Shown here: positions 11,984-20,422 of the stretch, one piece after another
Layout: every line of letters begins with the position of its first letter
How positions within the stretch are numbered: position 1 is the first letter of the stretch
Assembly (NCBI GenBank): GCA_014925825.1
Contig: JACGCK010000454.1
Coordinates: 1 to 22,358, forward strand
Direction of reading: 5' to 3'
DNA: 22,358 bases
From: Pholiota molesta
Taxonomy: Eukaryota > Basidiomycota > Agaricomycetes > Agaricales > Strophariaceae
Notes under the pieces: model-generated
The model's input: only the letters and a program-made list of their open reading frames with translations
Databases searched by the model: none
Told to the model about the DNA's origin: nothing
Translations under genes and position numbers: made by a program

Positions 11984-12825
11984 TGTAAATGAAGTATTTA
12001 CTGTACGCAGCGACTGGTGTGGTCGCCGAAGGGTGTCAAAGAGACGCCGTAAAATAGTTTGATAGATTTATTAATAGAATTGTCTTCGCGTCCTTCGACT
12101 TGGGCGCCTTGAAAACAAACTGAGAACTGAGAGCTGAGAATGAGAACTACTGAGTGAAACTGGGGGTGGATTCCACTGGGGAAATTTCTACTGTACATGT
12201 CCCGTATTTATACAAATTCTATCGACCTCATGTCGCTCGCCGTTCGCTTTTATTCTCCGAGTCACCTCCGTCGGGCCCTCGAGTACAATGCGGCTCAGCT
12301 TCGTGTTCTGGCATTGTCCCTTGCCTCATGCCCCATACGCGAGCCCGTGTTCGTCTTTTTCAAATTTGGTTTGGTGGCTGTACTGACGAATCGTCTTTGT
12401 GTCGAGGATTTCTCATTGTCGGCGTCGCGTTCTCCATTCTTGGTCTCGTATCCGATGATCCGAGCACCGTATGGTGAAGTTTTAAACTTTCATTTAAGTC
12501 TTCGACTCGGTTTTTAGGGATTGTCGGTGACGCGTACCCCGTTTTGAATGATGCCGTATCCATTGTTTAGCGCGCGCCGTGCTGCATATTTGATTTTCTG
12601 GCGCTTCGCCCTTTGTACTCATTTTCTACGGATCTTTTGGGACGCTTTCTTTCTATTAAATTCCATGCCATTCTTTATTGTTAATACGCATGGTGGTGCG
12701 CATTTTCTTTCCACGCCCTTTGTGGGGCGCGCCGACCCTTGCTCTTTGTTCGTGAGAATTTTGATGTGCGCGTCCTAATCCGGTTATCGCGCTATTTCCC
12801 GCGTACGCCAATTCCCATCCTCACA
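11984..12825 (-). repeat. 3' LTR of the Ty3/Gypsy element, 842 bp
   Basis: Begins tgtaaatgaag and ends cctcaca on the plus strand (TG...CA). It matches 19577-20418 at a constant offset of 7,593. Short reading frames within both copies translate identically, and I saw no differing base. It is the 3' LTR because gag and pol run on the minus strand. The matching TATA-like element lies at 12205-12212. This LTR also sits upstream of the plus-strand gene at 12960. Confidence 0.97.
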
Positions 12826-12840
12826 CCTCCTCCCCACTTT
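12826..12840 (-). other. Polypurine tract (plus-strand DNA primer)
   Basis: On the minus strand, AAAGTGGGGAGGAGG abuts the start of the 3' LTR (TGTGAGGATGG). It is purine apart from one T, in the position expected for the RNase H-resistant primer. Confidence 0.85.
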
Positions 12841-12845
12841 AAATA
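12838..12845 (+). promoter_or_regulatory. TATA-like box of the antisense gene
   Basis: tttaaata lies 115 bp before the ATG at 12960. It is followed by a pyrimidine-rich stretch without an ATG (about 12890-12950), typical of a fungal 5' leader. It overlaps the polypurine tract, so the antisense promoter is tied to a part of the element that cannot drift freely. Confidence 0.5.
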
Positions 12846-12959
12846 CTGAGTTCCACCTCAGTTATTTCTTCACAAGGTCTCATCGTCTTCTAGTTTTCGC
12901 CACCCTCAACTCAGCACTTCTACCGCACTTTTTCTTTAATTTTCGATCGTCCGTTTATC

Positions 12960-13660
12960 ATGGCCGCCAACCTCGAACATCCCGCCTTGGTTCCCGTGAT
13001 CCTGGATCGCGTCGTCGAGCAGGGCATTCGTGATGTCCTCGAGCGCGATTTTATTTCGCGCCGCGCCGCCGTCAAGACTGCCGCTCTCGTTGTGATCAGC
13101 GAGAGCCCGGTCGCGGCAGGGGTATATCCCGCTTTTTGCGCCGCCTTGGTATGTTCTCGTTATTTCCTTGATGTTCCCTTCTAACTGATGCGAAATTTTT
13201 TATTTTTTTATTTTATTTTTATTTTTATCCACAGGAGTTGGCCGCTTTTGGAACACGCCTGCTGGCTGGATTCGACGCTTTCGGCCGTGTCGAGCACGCC
13301 GATATCGGAATTATTTTCGAAGCACTCAGATACGGCATCCGATTTGGTGTGCTCCGTCCATATCAGCGTCGTGCCGCACTCAACCTGCACGCGTTGATGT
13401 CCGAGGAGCAACGCCGTATCCTTTTCTTTGATAATTGGTACATCCGGCACATCTTCGTGGCTGTGACTCATGGGCCAGAGAATCCCATTATCGTGGATGG
13501 CGCCGACAACGAGATGGAACAACTAGACGGCCGCGACACTTCCTCCGATGATATTCCGGACCTTGCCAGTGTTTCGGATAGCGGTGATGAGGATGACATT
13601 TACCTCGGGTTTGCTGCTCGCCATGGTTCGCGTACGATTTATATTGATGATGATGTATAA
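12960..13660 (+). CDS. Antisense two-exon gene inside the retrotransposon, 204-aa protein of unknown function
   Basis: Exon 1 12960-13148 (63 codons, phase 0), intron 13149-13234 (GTATGT...CACAG, 86 bp, CTAAC branch-like site near 13180, T-rich tract), exon 2 13235-13660 with a TAA stop. The N-terminal part is Ala/Val/Leu-rich and probably helical (MAANLEHPALVPVILDRVV...; 'RRAAVKTAALVVISESPVA'). The middle is basic and aromatic ('LRPYQRRAALNLHALMSEE', 'RRILFFDNWYIRHIFVAV'). The C-terminus is strongly acidic ('SSDDIPDLASVSDSGDEDD', ending YIDDDV). No signal peptide or clear membrane helix, and I recognise no family. It is tail-to-tail with pol (stop at 13764, 104 bp apart) and driven from the 3' LTR side. 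Alternatives: a captured host gene, or a chance frame; the exact frame continuity across a consensus intron argues against chance. Confidence 0.72.
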
Positions 13661-13763
13661 TGGGTGGTTTTCCTTGCGCCAGCTTCTTAATAATTTCCTC
13701 CAGTCCTGATTCCGTTACCGTACCGTTTAATTATGTCCCTTTATGTGATTAGCTATGTCATTT

Positions 13764-16700
13764 TTAGATTTCTCGATCGAATACATTATTAGACTCTTGC
13801 GTCATGGCTTCGAGATCGTCTGAGTCTAATTTGGCAAGCTTTGTTACGGGAACAGATTTGACATTTCGTGGGAGATAAGGTAGCAGCCGAAACGCGGCAA
13901 ATCGTAACTTGGAGAGTGATCCGTCCAGCTCGCCGAGAATATATGAGCCGCCCTTAGTACGACGAATAACGACCATGGGGCCTAAATATCGAGGCTTTGT
14001 TTTATTTGTCATTCCTTTGTCGAACCTTGAATTTTTGACAATTACTAGGGTGCCAGGTGCGAAGTTAAAATCACGGATGTTGTGCGCATTATCTTTTTCG
14101 AGCTGTTGAATTGCTTTCCACCTTGCTTTTATCACTTCCTGACGTACGCGCTCTAGGTCTTCAGGTCGTTTCATCAGCATTTTTGCTCGGTGCGCTATAA
14201 GGTCCTCGGTACACATAATTACTTCCATGTTTGATGCGAGATACGTAGCTTCGGCGAGATCAAAGGGTAGCAGCGGTTCGACGCCGTGTGCCATAAAATA
14301 CGGTGAGTAACCTGTGGATTTTTGAATTGTTACGCGCTCAGCCCAAAATACTGACGGTGCTACTAGTGGCCATTTTGATTCATCCCCTTCGGCTGCTTTG
14401 ACTAAAGCTTCGCGAACATCGAAGTGTCGTCGCTCAATGGGTCCAGACGCGCGGGAATTATAGGGTGATATTTTTATATGGTGGACGTGGTAGTCGCGCT
14501 CGATTATTCTTGCCGCCTCCAGGTATTGCGGTGCATTATCTGTTACTAGCGTCTCGATTGCTCCCCATCTACAGATTATTTTATGTAGAAATTTTGCAAT
14601 AGATTGCGCGTTCTCGGCCTTGACCATTTCCCATTCCGGATAGGCTGTGAGCGAGCATCGTGCATGCAAAATATATCGGTATCCTCGTGCTTTAGGCATA
14701 AGCATTGTGTCGATGTAGACTTTTCGAAATAATCCGCCCGGTGTCGGAACTGTCGGGGGTATGATTATCTTTTTCAACTGTCGAATTTGGCATTCGTGGC
14801 ACGTCTGAATAAACCACTTAACATCCCTGTCTAGGTCAGGCCACCAAAATCGTTCGAGCAGTCGCGTTCTGACTGTAAATATTCCTTTATGCCCTAGATC
14901 GTCGTGAGCTTGCTTAATTAAAGACAACCGTTTGGCATTTTCTGCTATGACGAGCTGATGTCTTCCATGGACGTTCTTTTTCCACAGCTGATTGTTTATA
15001 ACGAAGAAACGGCTCGCGCGTTTCACCATTTTTGACAAACTATCGGCTCCTGTCACGGTGTGGGTGAAATTTTCTGGATCATCCAGAAATGTCTGTATTT
15101 CTGTTATTTGTAGGTCACGTAGTTTTGACAGATCGTTTCTTGGAATTTCGAGGTGCGTAGTTGATGCTATGTATGACGAGGCTGGCTCCCCGGATCCGGT
15201 ATGCTGATCCGAGCCTGGGATATATATAGCATGGGCGCCAAGCCCGCTGTGCGCGTTCCTGATTTTCGGCATCCAATTAAGAGCTTCCGTAGCAAATGCA
15301 TAGGCATGGTCGATCCACTCGTCAGGGTCTTCGACGTCGTCTTGGTCTTCTGGCGCTCGGGGCCGTCTAGATAACCCGTCTGCTGGAGCATGGTCCTTTC
15401 CAGGCACGTGTTTCAATTTGAAGTCGAATAACAGAATACCAGCGATCCATCGATTAATAGACGCGTTCGGCTGAATATCCGGGTTATTGATCATGCCTTT
15501 GATATACTTAGCATCGACTTCTACTGTGAGGTTTTGTATGCCAATGATGTATATTTTGACTGCTTTCAGGGCTCTGAATAGACCATAGAGTTCGATTTTA
15601 GCTTGTGAATATCTTTGCTCGCGCTCGTTCCAGGTAATTGAGCCATAGCGAGATGGGTATCGCTTTCTGTCATCGCCTTGTTGCAATAAAACAAAACCGA
15701 CGGCCATCCACGATGAATCAACAGCAAGGATGACTTCATTTGTAGAATGGTAATCAATAGCTTTAATTGCTGTGCACGATTTCGCAAGAATTTTGAGTTT
15801 CTCCATGGCAGCTAGTTCGTCGATTCCGAATTCGAATTCCACATCTTTTCTTGTGAGATTGATGAGCGGTTTGGCATGGATTGCGAAGTCTTTAATAAAG
15901 ACGCGTATAGTTCCAAGTGTTCCTAGAAAGCCGCGAACTTCTGAAACATTCGCGCATATTGGCCAGTCCAGAATTTTTTGTACTCTGCTTTCTTCTGGAA
16001 TGCGACCTTCGTATGTACATTTGTGTCCAACAATAATAGCCGACTCCGTACAGATATAAGATTTTAGTCCAGAGAAGGTCCCGCCAGCGTGCTTGATTCG
16101 TTGGATGATTCGGTTGACGTTGAGTAAATGCTCCCACACGAACCGCCTGATACCACTGTTCTCTGGTATTGTTTCATATCCTCCGTTTGGTGTCTCATAT
16201 CGGGTTTGTGGACCTTTGACTGGAATGTCGTCGACGAAAGGAATCGTGACGTGCGGAATTTCATCTTGTAAAATAAATGTTGTATCTCCGTGCTGTATCT
16301 GCATGGAATTAGTATATCCCATCGGTATTGACGTTAGTCTGAATGTGCCAAGTGGTGTCTGAAATGTTGTAAGATCTCTGGACCGTATGTCGAGTGCTCT
16401 TTGATCAAATCCGACGAACAAGTCGAACATTGCATAGCAACCTCTTCCTCCGAATCCTTCAGCATATTGCTCGACCATTGGTGGAAGTGCACTGTCCTTG
16501 ATGGTTACGGCATTCAATGGTTGCAAGTCATGTACAATTCGTAGGGATTTGCCATCCTTTTTCAGCACGCAGAACCACCGCGATCGATATGATGAATTAG
16601 ACGCCTCATAATTCCCAGCGTCTATTTTCTTTCGGATGACATCAATTACCTTGTCATATATTCCAGGAGGTATTGGAATGTTTTTCAACACCCATGGAAT

Positions 16701-17192
16701 ATGCTCGATAGTAGGAATGACCACTGGGTCGAAATATGCATCTGTAAATTTCCCTTTTTCTGCCTCAGTCCAGGCAAATGCTCGTTCGTGGATTTTGATT
16801 AAATGGTGTACTAATTTTTCTTCTTCTGGCCATAGGAAGCCATCTTTATTTACTGGCATTGCTTCTTTTCTCTCGTGCGTATATCGTTCTCCTGGCGTAA
16901 ATTCGGGCGGGCTGGTTGGTAACTTCGGTAATAATGCTAGCGGGTCTTCTGGGATGCGGCGAACGATTCTAAATTCTTCGGGTAGCGTTGTTGCGACGGG
17001 CTTCGTTCGGTTGGCGACTTTCTTGTATGCGTAGGTAGAAAATGAAATGGAAAACTTGTTCTGGTTATTTATCTCGCATGTATACGGGGTATAAGAGGAA
17101 TTGTATTCAGTTGACTCGAGGTTACATGCAGTCGTGCTTGCTAAGAGATTATCTGTATCTCCTTGCCTGTGTGACGACTCCTCGATTCCTAA
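13764..17192 (-). CDS. pol: pol: reverse transcriptase, RNase H, integrase (made by -1 frameshift from gag)
   Basis: The frame is open from the gag stop at 17191 to 13764 (1,142 codons); no stop lies between 17192 and the first ATG at 16859, which I checked triplet by triplet. With residues counted from that ATG: RT ~80-280 with 'RWFCVLKKDGKSLRIVHDL', 'YAMFDLFVGFDQ' and FVDD at 208-211 (bases 16238-16227). RNase H ~370-500 has D381, E423, D449 and 'APADGLSRRP' (D494). Integrase has zinc-finger residues H652, H657, C687 and C690, and catalytic D717 ('YIDT'), D774 ('VTDNAPQY') and E809 ('PIERR'). A 'RYLGPMVVIRRTKGGSY' GP(Y/F)-like module lies at ~957-973. All catalytic residues are present. Protease is not here; it lies at the end of the gag frame. 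Initiation at 16859 would miss the first 111 codons, so Gag-Pol fusion (about 1,842 aa) is the likely product. Confidence 0.93.
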   Translation of the reverse strand, partial: LGIEESSHRQGDTDNLLASTTACNLESTEYNSSYTPYTCEINNQNKFSISFSTYAYKKVANRTKPVATTLPEEFRIVRRIPEDPLALLPKLPTSPPEFTPGERYTHERKEAMPVNKDGFLWPEEEKLVHHLIKIHERAFAWTEAEKGKFTDAYFDPVVIPTIEHIPWVLKNIPIPPGIYDKVIDVIRKKIDAGNYEASNSSYRSRWFCVLKKDGKSLRIVHDLQPLNAVTIKDSALPPMVEQYAEGFGGRGCYAMFDLFVGFDQRALDIRSRDLTTFQTPLGTFRLTSIPMGYTNSMQIQHGDTTFILQDEIPHVTIPFVDDIPVKGPQTRYETPNGGYETIPENSGIRRFVWEHLLNVNRIIQRIKHAGGTFSGLKSYICTESAIIVGHKCTYEGRIPEESRVQKILDWPICANVSEVRGFLGTLGTIRVFIKDFAIHAKPLINLTRKDVEFEFGIDELAAMEKLKILAKSCTAIKAIDYHSTNEVILAVDSSWMAVGFVLLQQGDDRKRYPSRYGSITWNEREQRYSQAKIELYGLFRALKAVKIYIIGIQNLTVEVDAKYIKGMINNPDIQPNASINRWIAGILLFDFKLKHVPGKDHAPADGLSRRPRAPEDQDDVEDPDEWIDHAYAFATEALNWMPKIRNAHSGLGAHAIYIPGSDQHTGSGEPASSYIASTTHLEIPRNDLSKLRDLQITEIQTFLDDPENFTHTVTGADSLSKMVKRASRFFVINNQLWKKNVHGRHQLVIAENAKRLSLIKQAHDDLGHKGIFTVRTRLLERFWWPDLDRDVKWFIQTCHECQIRQLKKIIIPPTVPTPGGLFRKVYIDTMLMPKARGYRYILHARCSLTAYPEWEMVKAENAQSIAKFLHKIICRWGAIETLVTDNAPQYLEAARIIERDYHVHHIKISPYNSRASGPIERRHFDVREALVKAAEGDESKWPLVAPSVFWAERVTIQKSTGYSPYFMAHGVEPLLPFDLAEATYLASNMEVIMCTEDLIAHRAKMLMKRPEDLERVRQEVIKARWKAIQQLEKDNAHNIRDFNFAPGTLVIVKNSRFDKGMTNKTKPRYLGPMVVIRRTKGGSYILGELDGSLSKLRFAAFRLLPYLPRNVKSVPVTKLAKLDSDDLEAMTQESNNVFDREI

Positions 17193-17198
17193 AAACCC
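17117..17198 (-). promoter_or_regulatory. Programmed -1 ribosomal frameshift site, gag to pol
   Basis: On the minus strand the gag frame ends ACG GGT TTT TAG. The heptamer G GGT TTT (17198-17192) fits the X XXY YYZ rule in the correct phase, and the gag stop follows at once. A -1 slip continues TTA GGA ATC GAG straight into pol. After a 7-nt spacer there is a stem: CGAGG plus AGTCGT (17184-17174) pairs with ACGACT (17135-17130) and CCTCG (17121-17117), leaving an 8-nt bulge on the 3' side. The enclosed loop holds a second small hairpin, GAGAT (17161-17157) with ATCTC (17149-17145). Confidence 0.85.
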
Positions 17199-19291
17199 GT
17201 AATTTTCTCCTGCTTCTTTTCTCCACGTTTCCTTGCCTTGGTAGGCACCGTAATAATGGCTTGCGTATTTGGATCCTTTAATGTAATGTGCGATGATCCG
17301 TCCTCGAAGTGCTGCGTCGTACTTTGTGTGAGAACTTTAAATGGAAGCCCAATGAGCATTTCGTATGGCGCGTGTTCGACGACTTGTGCTTGCACGTAGA
17401 AATCATATCCCGCGATCGTTAATTTGAGATTGTGCAGTAATCCAATTGTTTTTGCCGTGGTATTAGTTGCCGACTCCATAACGACTTGATAATCGGATCG
17501 CGCTGCTAGTCCGAGCGATTCCCAGATGTCTTTACGGATGGCAATAATTTGCGATCCTTCATCTAATATTCCTTCGACAGTTCGAACCCCATGAATTAAT
17601 ACGTCGATCGCTCTGAGCTCTTCCGAGTGATTGGCTACTTTTAAACCTTCTTGCGTTGGTGGAAGCTCCGTCATAAATGATTGTACCATTCCCGGCGCTC
17701 CAGAAATATTTTGCTGGGCCACCTTACGCGTGGTTATCTGATCTTTGACCATCTTTCGCACGTCTGGCGCTATAGCAAGTACTTCCCGCATGCTCAAGCT
17801 GATGACGGCGTCCATAGATTGCTTCGCGATTTTATCTGTGACGGCCGCGCTTTCGACGGGAGTAACAAATTTGAATTGCGCGTTTGAGGCAGACAGTCCT
17901 CCTGCGCTCTGTTGGTTCACAGGTGCGATATTAGCTTGGGGCGCGGCTGTTGGAAGATGGACGCGCGTGTCGAAGGTGATAGGCGCGTCTGGTGCATTTT
18001 TACCCTCGATTTTGCTCGCACTACGCGTTTGTGGACCGCTATTCTTAGCGCCGATCTTGCGCCTTGCGTCATCGACTTTCTTCTGTGTAGAGGCGATAAG
18101 CGTTTCCATGAGCTCTACTTCTTCCTTTTCTCGTTCTGTGGCTTCTCCGACCTCGTCATCTACTTCGATCCATACGAAGTTTGCTTTAGGTAATGCCGCT
18201 TCGCTATCTTTGTTATCTGCGATGCTAAACAAATTACTTGTTAGTACGTTGCCCTGTTGGTTATTCGACGCGTGCCAGCTTTCGATGCGCTCCTTTAAGT
18301 TTCGTCCAAACATAGTTCGCGGATTTATGCGTTCTCCATTAGGTAGTACGATCTGTCCCTCAGTATTTCTTTTGCATAGTCCTCGTTGTACGAAGTCGAA
18401 CGCTATACCACAGCTGTTCAAATAATGATTCGGGTCTGAACAGAAAATGCACTCGTAAGATTTCGGCCTATCTCGATATGCATGTTGCATAGTGGCATTG
18501 TATATTTCCTGAGTGGGTGCATTACTTGGCGAGGCCGACTGATGTGTCAGTTGCAGAGTCTTCATATATTTCGCAACTTCTTGTGCGAGCACAGTCTGCA
18601 GGTTCACATTGTTGCTGGCAAAGTATTTTCCTATATCCGAGACGTCGAACTGTTCGCGCTTAATGGTAGGCGCCGGTACTTGATTCGACACTGTGTCACT
18701 AATGACGTCGTCATGATTGCAGGATAAGATGAACTGAGCCGCCGAGCTTATCTGCTCTAGCAAGTACGGATCGTCCGTATGATGCGTTGGATTTTCCGCT
18801 CGTAACTGCGCGCGTACTTTGTTTCTAAAAATATAATTAAAGCCTTGGAGGAAGCGCCCGCTAATTTCTCTATCCGTGAGGCGACCTTTTTCCTTGAGGA
18901 AATTCGCTATCTTGGAGAATGCGCGGTAATATTTGCCATACTGCTTAGATGACTCCATTGGTACTGCGGCTGATTTGTCAACGAGTAATTCCAAGTTCGC
19001 GATGGAATATTTGCGATCGCCGGTGGATCCAGGATAGAGAGCATAGATATTCGATTTAAATTTAATCCAATCGTCGCCTTTCGCATTCGGGACTTGTTTC
19101 CAGAGTTCGACGTCGTCGACTGGTGCATATCTAATTGCCCATTCGATTTTCTGCCTTTCATCCAGCTTGCATGTGTCTGCTAGCTGTTCAACTTCATCGA
19201 AGAAATTATTTAATAGGGCAGGGGTGCCATCAAATTTAGGTGCCGAATGGTGGGAACGTCCCGGCATGGACGGCGAGGAACTGGATGTCAT
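17189..19291 (-). CDS. gag: gag: capsid/nucleocapsid polyprotein with C-terminal aspartic protease
   Basis: 700 aa from the first ATG (19291-19289) to TAG at 17191-17189. The same frame is open further upstream to 19660, without any ATG, so an N-terminally longer form would need a non-AUG start. Soon after the Met comes a Ser/Pro stretch, then the capsid-like 'APKFDGTPALLNNFFDEVEQ'. A CCHC zinc knuckle, C-IF-C-SDPN-H-YLNS-C, lies at residues ~281-294. A charged, coiled-coil-prone segment ('VGEATEREKEEVELMETL') follows. The C-terminal ~140 residues look like a retropepsin: 'VEGILDEGSQIIAIRKDIW' with DEG in place of the usual D-S/T-G, and 'PYEMLIGLPF' as the second conserved strand. Gag assembles the particle and binds RNA; the protease would cut the polyproteins. 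Confidence 0.88.
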   Translation of the reverse strand: MTSSSSPSMPGRSHHSAPKFDGTPALLNNFFDEVEQLADTCKLDERQKIEWAIRYAPVDDVELWKQVPNAKGDDWIKFKSNIYALYPGSTGDRKYSIANLELLVDKSAAVPMESSKQYGKYYRAFSKIANFLKEKGRLTDREISGRFLQGFNYIFRNKVRAQLRAENPTHHTDDPYLLEQISSAAQFILSCNHDDVISDTVSNQVPAPTIKREQFDVSDIGKYFASNNVNLQTVLAQEVAKYMKTLQLTHQSASPSNAPTQEIYNATMQHAYRDRPKSYECIFCSDPNHYLNSCGIAFDFVQRGLCKRNTEGQIVLPNGERINPRTMFGRNLKERIESWHASNNQQGNVLTSNLFSIADNKDSEAALPKANFVWIEVDDEVGEATEREKEEVELMETLIASTQKKVDDARRKIGAKNSGPQTRSASKIEGKNAPDAPITFDTRVHLPTAAPQANIAPVNQQSAGGLSASNAQFKFVTPVESAAVTDKIAKQSMDAVISLSMREVLAIAPDVRKMVKDQITTRKVAQQNISGAPGMVQSFMTELPPTQEGLKVANHSEELRAIDVLIHGVRTVEGILDEGSQIIAIRKDIWESLGLAARSDYQVVMESATNTTAKTIGLLHNLKLTIAGYDFYVQAQVVEHAPYEMLIGLPFKVLTQSTTQHFEDGSSHITLKDPNTQAIITVPTKARKRGEKKQEKITGF

Positions 19292-19555
19292 TGGTTGAGG
19301 TGATTCAGGACTTGTTATAGTATTGGCTTGTTCTGTATCAGGTTTATCGGACCAAGATGCTTGTACGAAACGTGGGCGGACGTATGATCCGTCGGAACTT
19401 TCTTCTGACGATGATATTGATTCGTCGGATGTTTGGTCTGGCGCGCGTTCCCGGTACGATGTGTCTGGATACGGTAGTGGACCGAATTGGAGGTCGGATG
19501 GCGTGTAACTATAGGATGGTTGTACACGATCCGTGGTGAATTTCTTTGACAACCC

Positions 19556-19573
19556 CCCTCGCGGTGGGCTCCA
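19556..19573 (-). other. Primer-binding site
   Basis: Three bases inside the 5' LTR, the minus strand reads TGGAGCCCACCGCGAGGG, complementary to a tRNA-like 3' end ...GTGGGCTCCA. The TGG start and position fit a tRNA primer. I cannot name the tRNA from memory. Confidence 0.65.
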
Positions 19574-19576
19574 AGT

Positions 19577-20418
19577 TGTAAATGAAGTATTTACTGTACG
19601 CAGCGACTGGTGTGGTCGCCGAAGGGTGTCAAAGAGACGCCGTAAAATAGTTTGATAGATTTATTAATAGAATTGTCTTCGCGTCCTTCGACTTGGGCGC
19701 CTTGAAAACAAACTGAGAACTGAGAGCTGAGAATGAGAACTACTGAGTGAAACTGGGGGTGGATTCCACTGGGGAAATTTCTACTGTACATGTCCCGTAT
19801 TTATACAAATTCTATCGACCTCATGTCGCTCGCCGTTCGCTTTTATTCTCCGAGTCACCTCCGTCGGGCCCTCGAGTACAATGCGGCTCAGCTTCGTGTT
19901 CTGGCATTGTCCCTTGCCTCATGCCCCATACGCGAGCCCGTGTTCGTCTTTTTCAAATTTGGTTTGGTGGCTGTACTGACGAATCGTCTTTGTGTCGAGG
20001 ATTTCTCATTGTCGGCGTCGCGTTCTCCATTCTTGGTCTCGTATCCGATGATCCGAGCACCGTATGGTGAAGTTTTAAACTTTCATTTAAGTCTTCGACT
20101 CGGTTTTTAGGGATTGTCGGTGACGCGTACCCCGTTTTGAATGATGCCGTATCCATTGTTTAGCGCGCGCCGTGCTGCATATTTGATTTTCTGGCGCTTC
20201 GCCCTTTGTACTCATTTTCTACGGATCTTTTGGGACGCTTTCTTTCTATTAAATTCCATGCCATTCTTTATTGTTAATACGCATGGTGGTGCGCATTTTC
20301 TTTCCACGCCCTTTGTGGGGCGCGCCGACCCTTGCTCTTTGTTCGTGAGAATTTTGATGTGCGCGTCCTAATCCGGTTATCGCGCTATTTCCCGCGTACG
20401 CCAATTCCCATCCTCACA
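19577..20418 (-). repeat. 5' LTR of the Ty3/Gypsy element, 842 bp
   Basis: Same sequence as 11984-12825; TG...CA ends. As the upstream LTR for the minus-strand genes it supplies the promoter (TATA at 19805-19798). The region from about 19770 to the LTR end forms the start of the transcript leader. Confidence 0.97.
19798..19805 (-). promoter_or_regulatory. TATA box of the retrotransposon promoter in the 5' LTR
   Basis: Minus strand TATAAATA within GTATAAATACGGG. By usual spacing, transcription would start near 19770. That places the LTR's own ATG at 19791 upstream of the RNA start, and leaves a leader with no ATG in any frame before 19291. Confidence 0.65.
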
Positions 20419-20422
20419 CCAT
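20419..20422. repeat. Target-site duplication, right copy (ccat)
   Basis: Matches 11980-11983 and directly follows the terminal CA of the right LTR. Confidence 0.9.

Larger units (their letters stand above)
11984..20418 (-). mobile_element. Complete Ty3/Gypsy LTR retrotransposon inserted in rvt
   Basis: 8,435 bp with two 842-bp LTRs, a 4-bp target duplication, primer-binding site, polypurine tract, gag and pol. The order RT, RNase H, integrase places it in Ty3/Gypsy (Metaviridae) rather than Copia. RT carries FVDD in place of YxDD. Integrase has its HHCC finger, the D-D-E residues and a GP(Y/F)-like C-terminus, with no chromodomain seen. It reads in the same direction as the host gene. Both major frames are uninterrupted and the LTRs appear identical, so this is a recent and probably functional copy. 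It carries an additional spliced gene in antisense, not part of the standard Gypsy gene set. Confidence 0.97.

Noticed and set aside
12154..12778. Several 66-107 codon frames inside the LTRs (repeated at 19747-20371)
   Set aside because: They overlap each other on both strands, have no motifs, and are explained by non-coding LTR sequence present twice.
13764..16859. Independent pol gene starting at the ATG at 16859
   Set aside because: The pol frame is open without a stop back to the gag overlap, and a frameshift site sits exactly there, so fusion is the better model.
19591..19791. Short minus frame starting at the LTR ATG at 19791 as the gag start
   Set aside because: It lies only 7 bp from the TATA box, so it is probably upstream of the RNA start, and it ends at a stop out of frame with gag.
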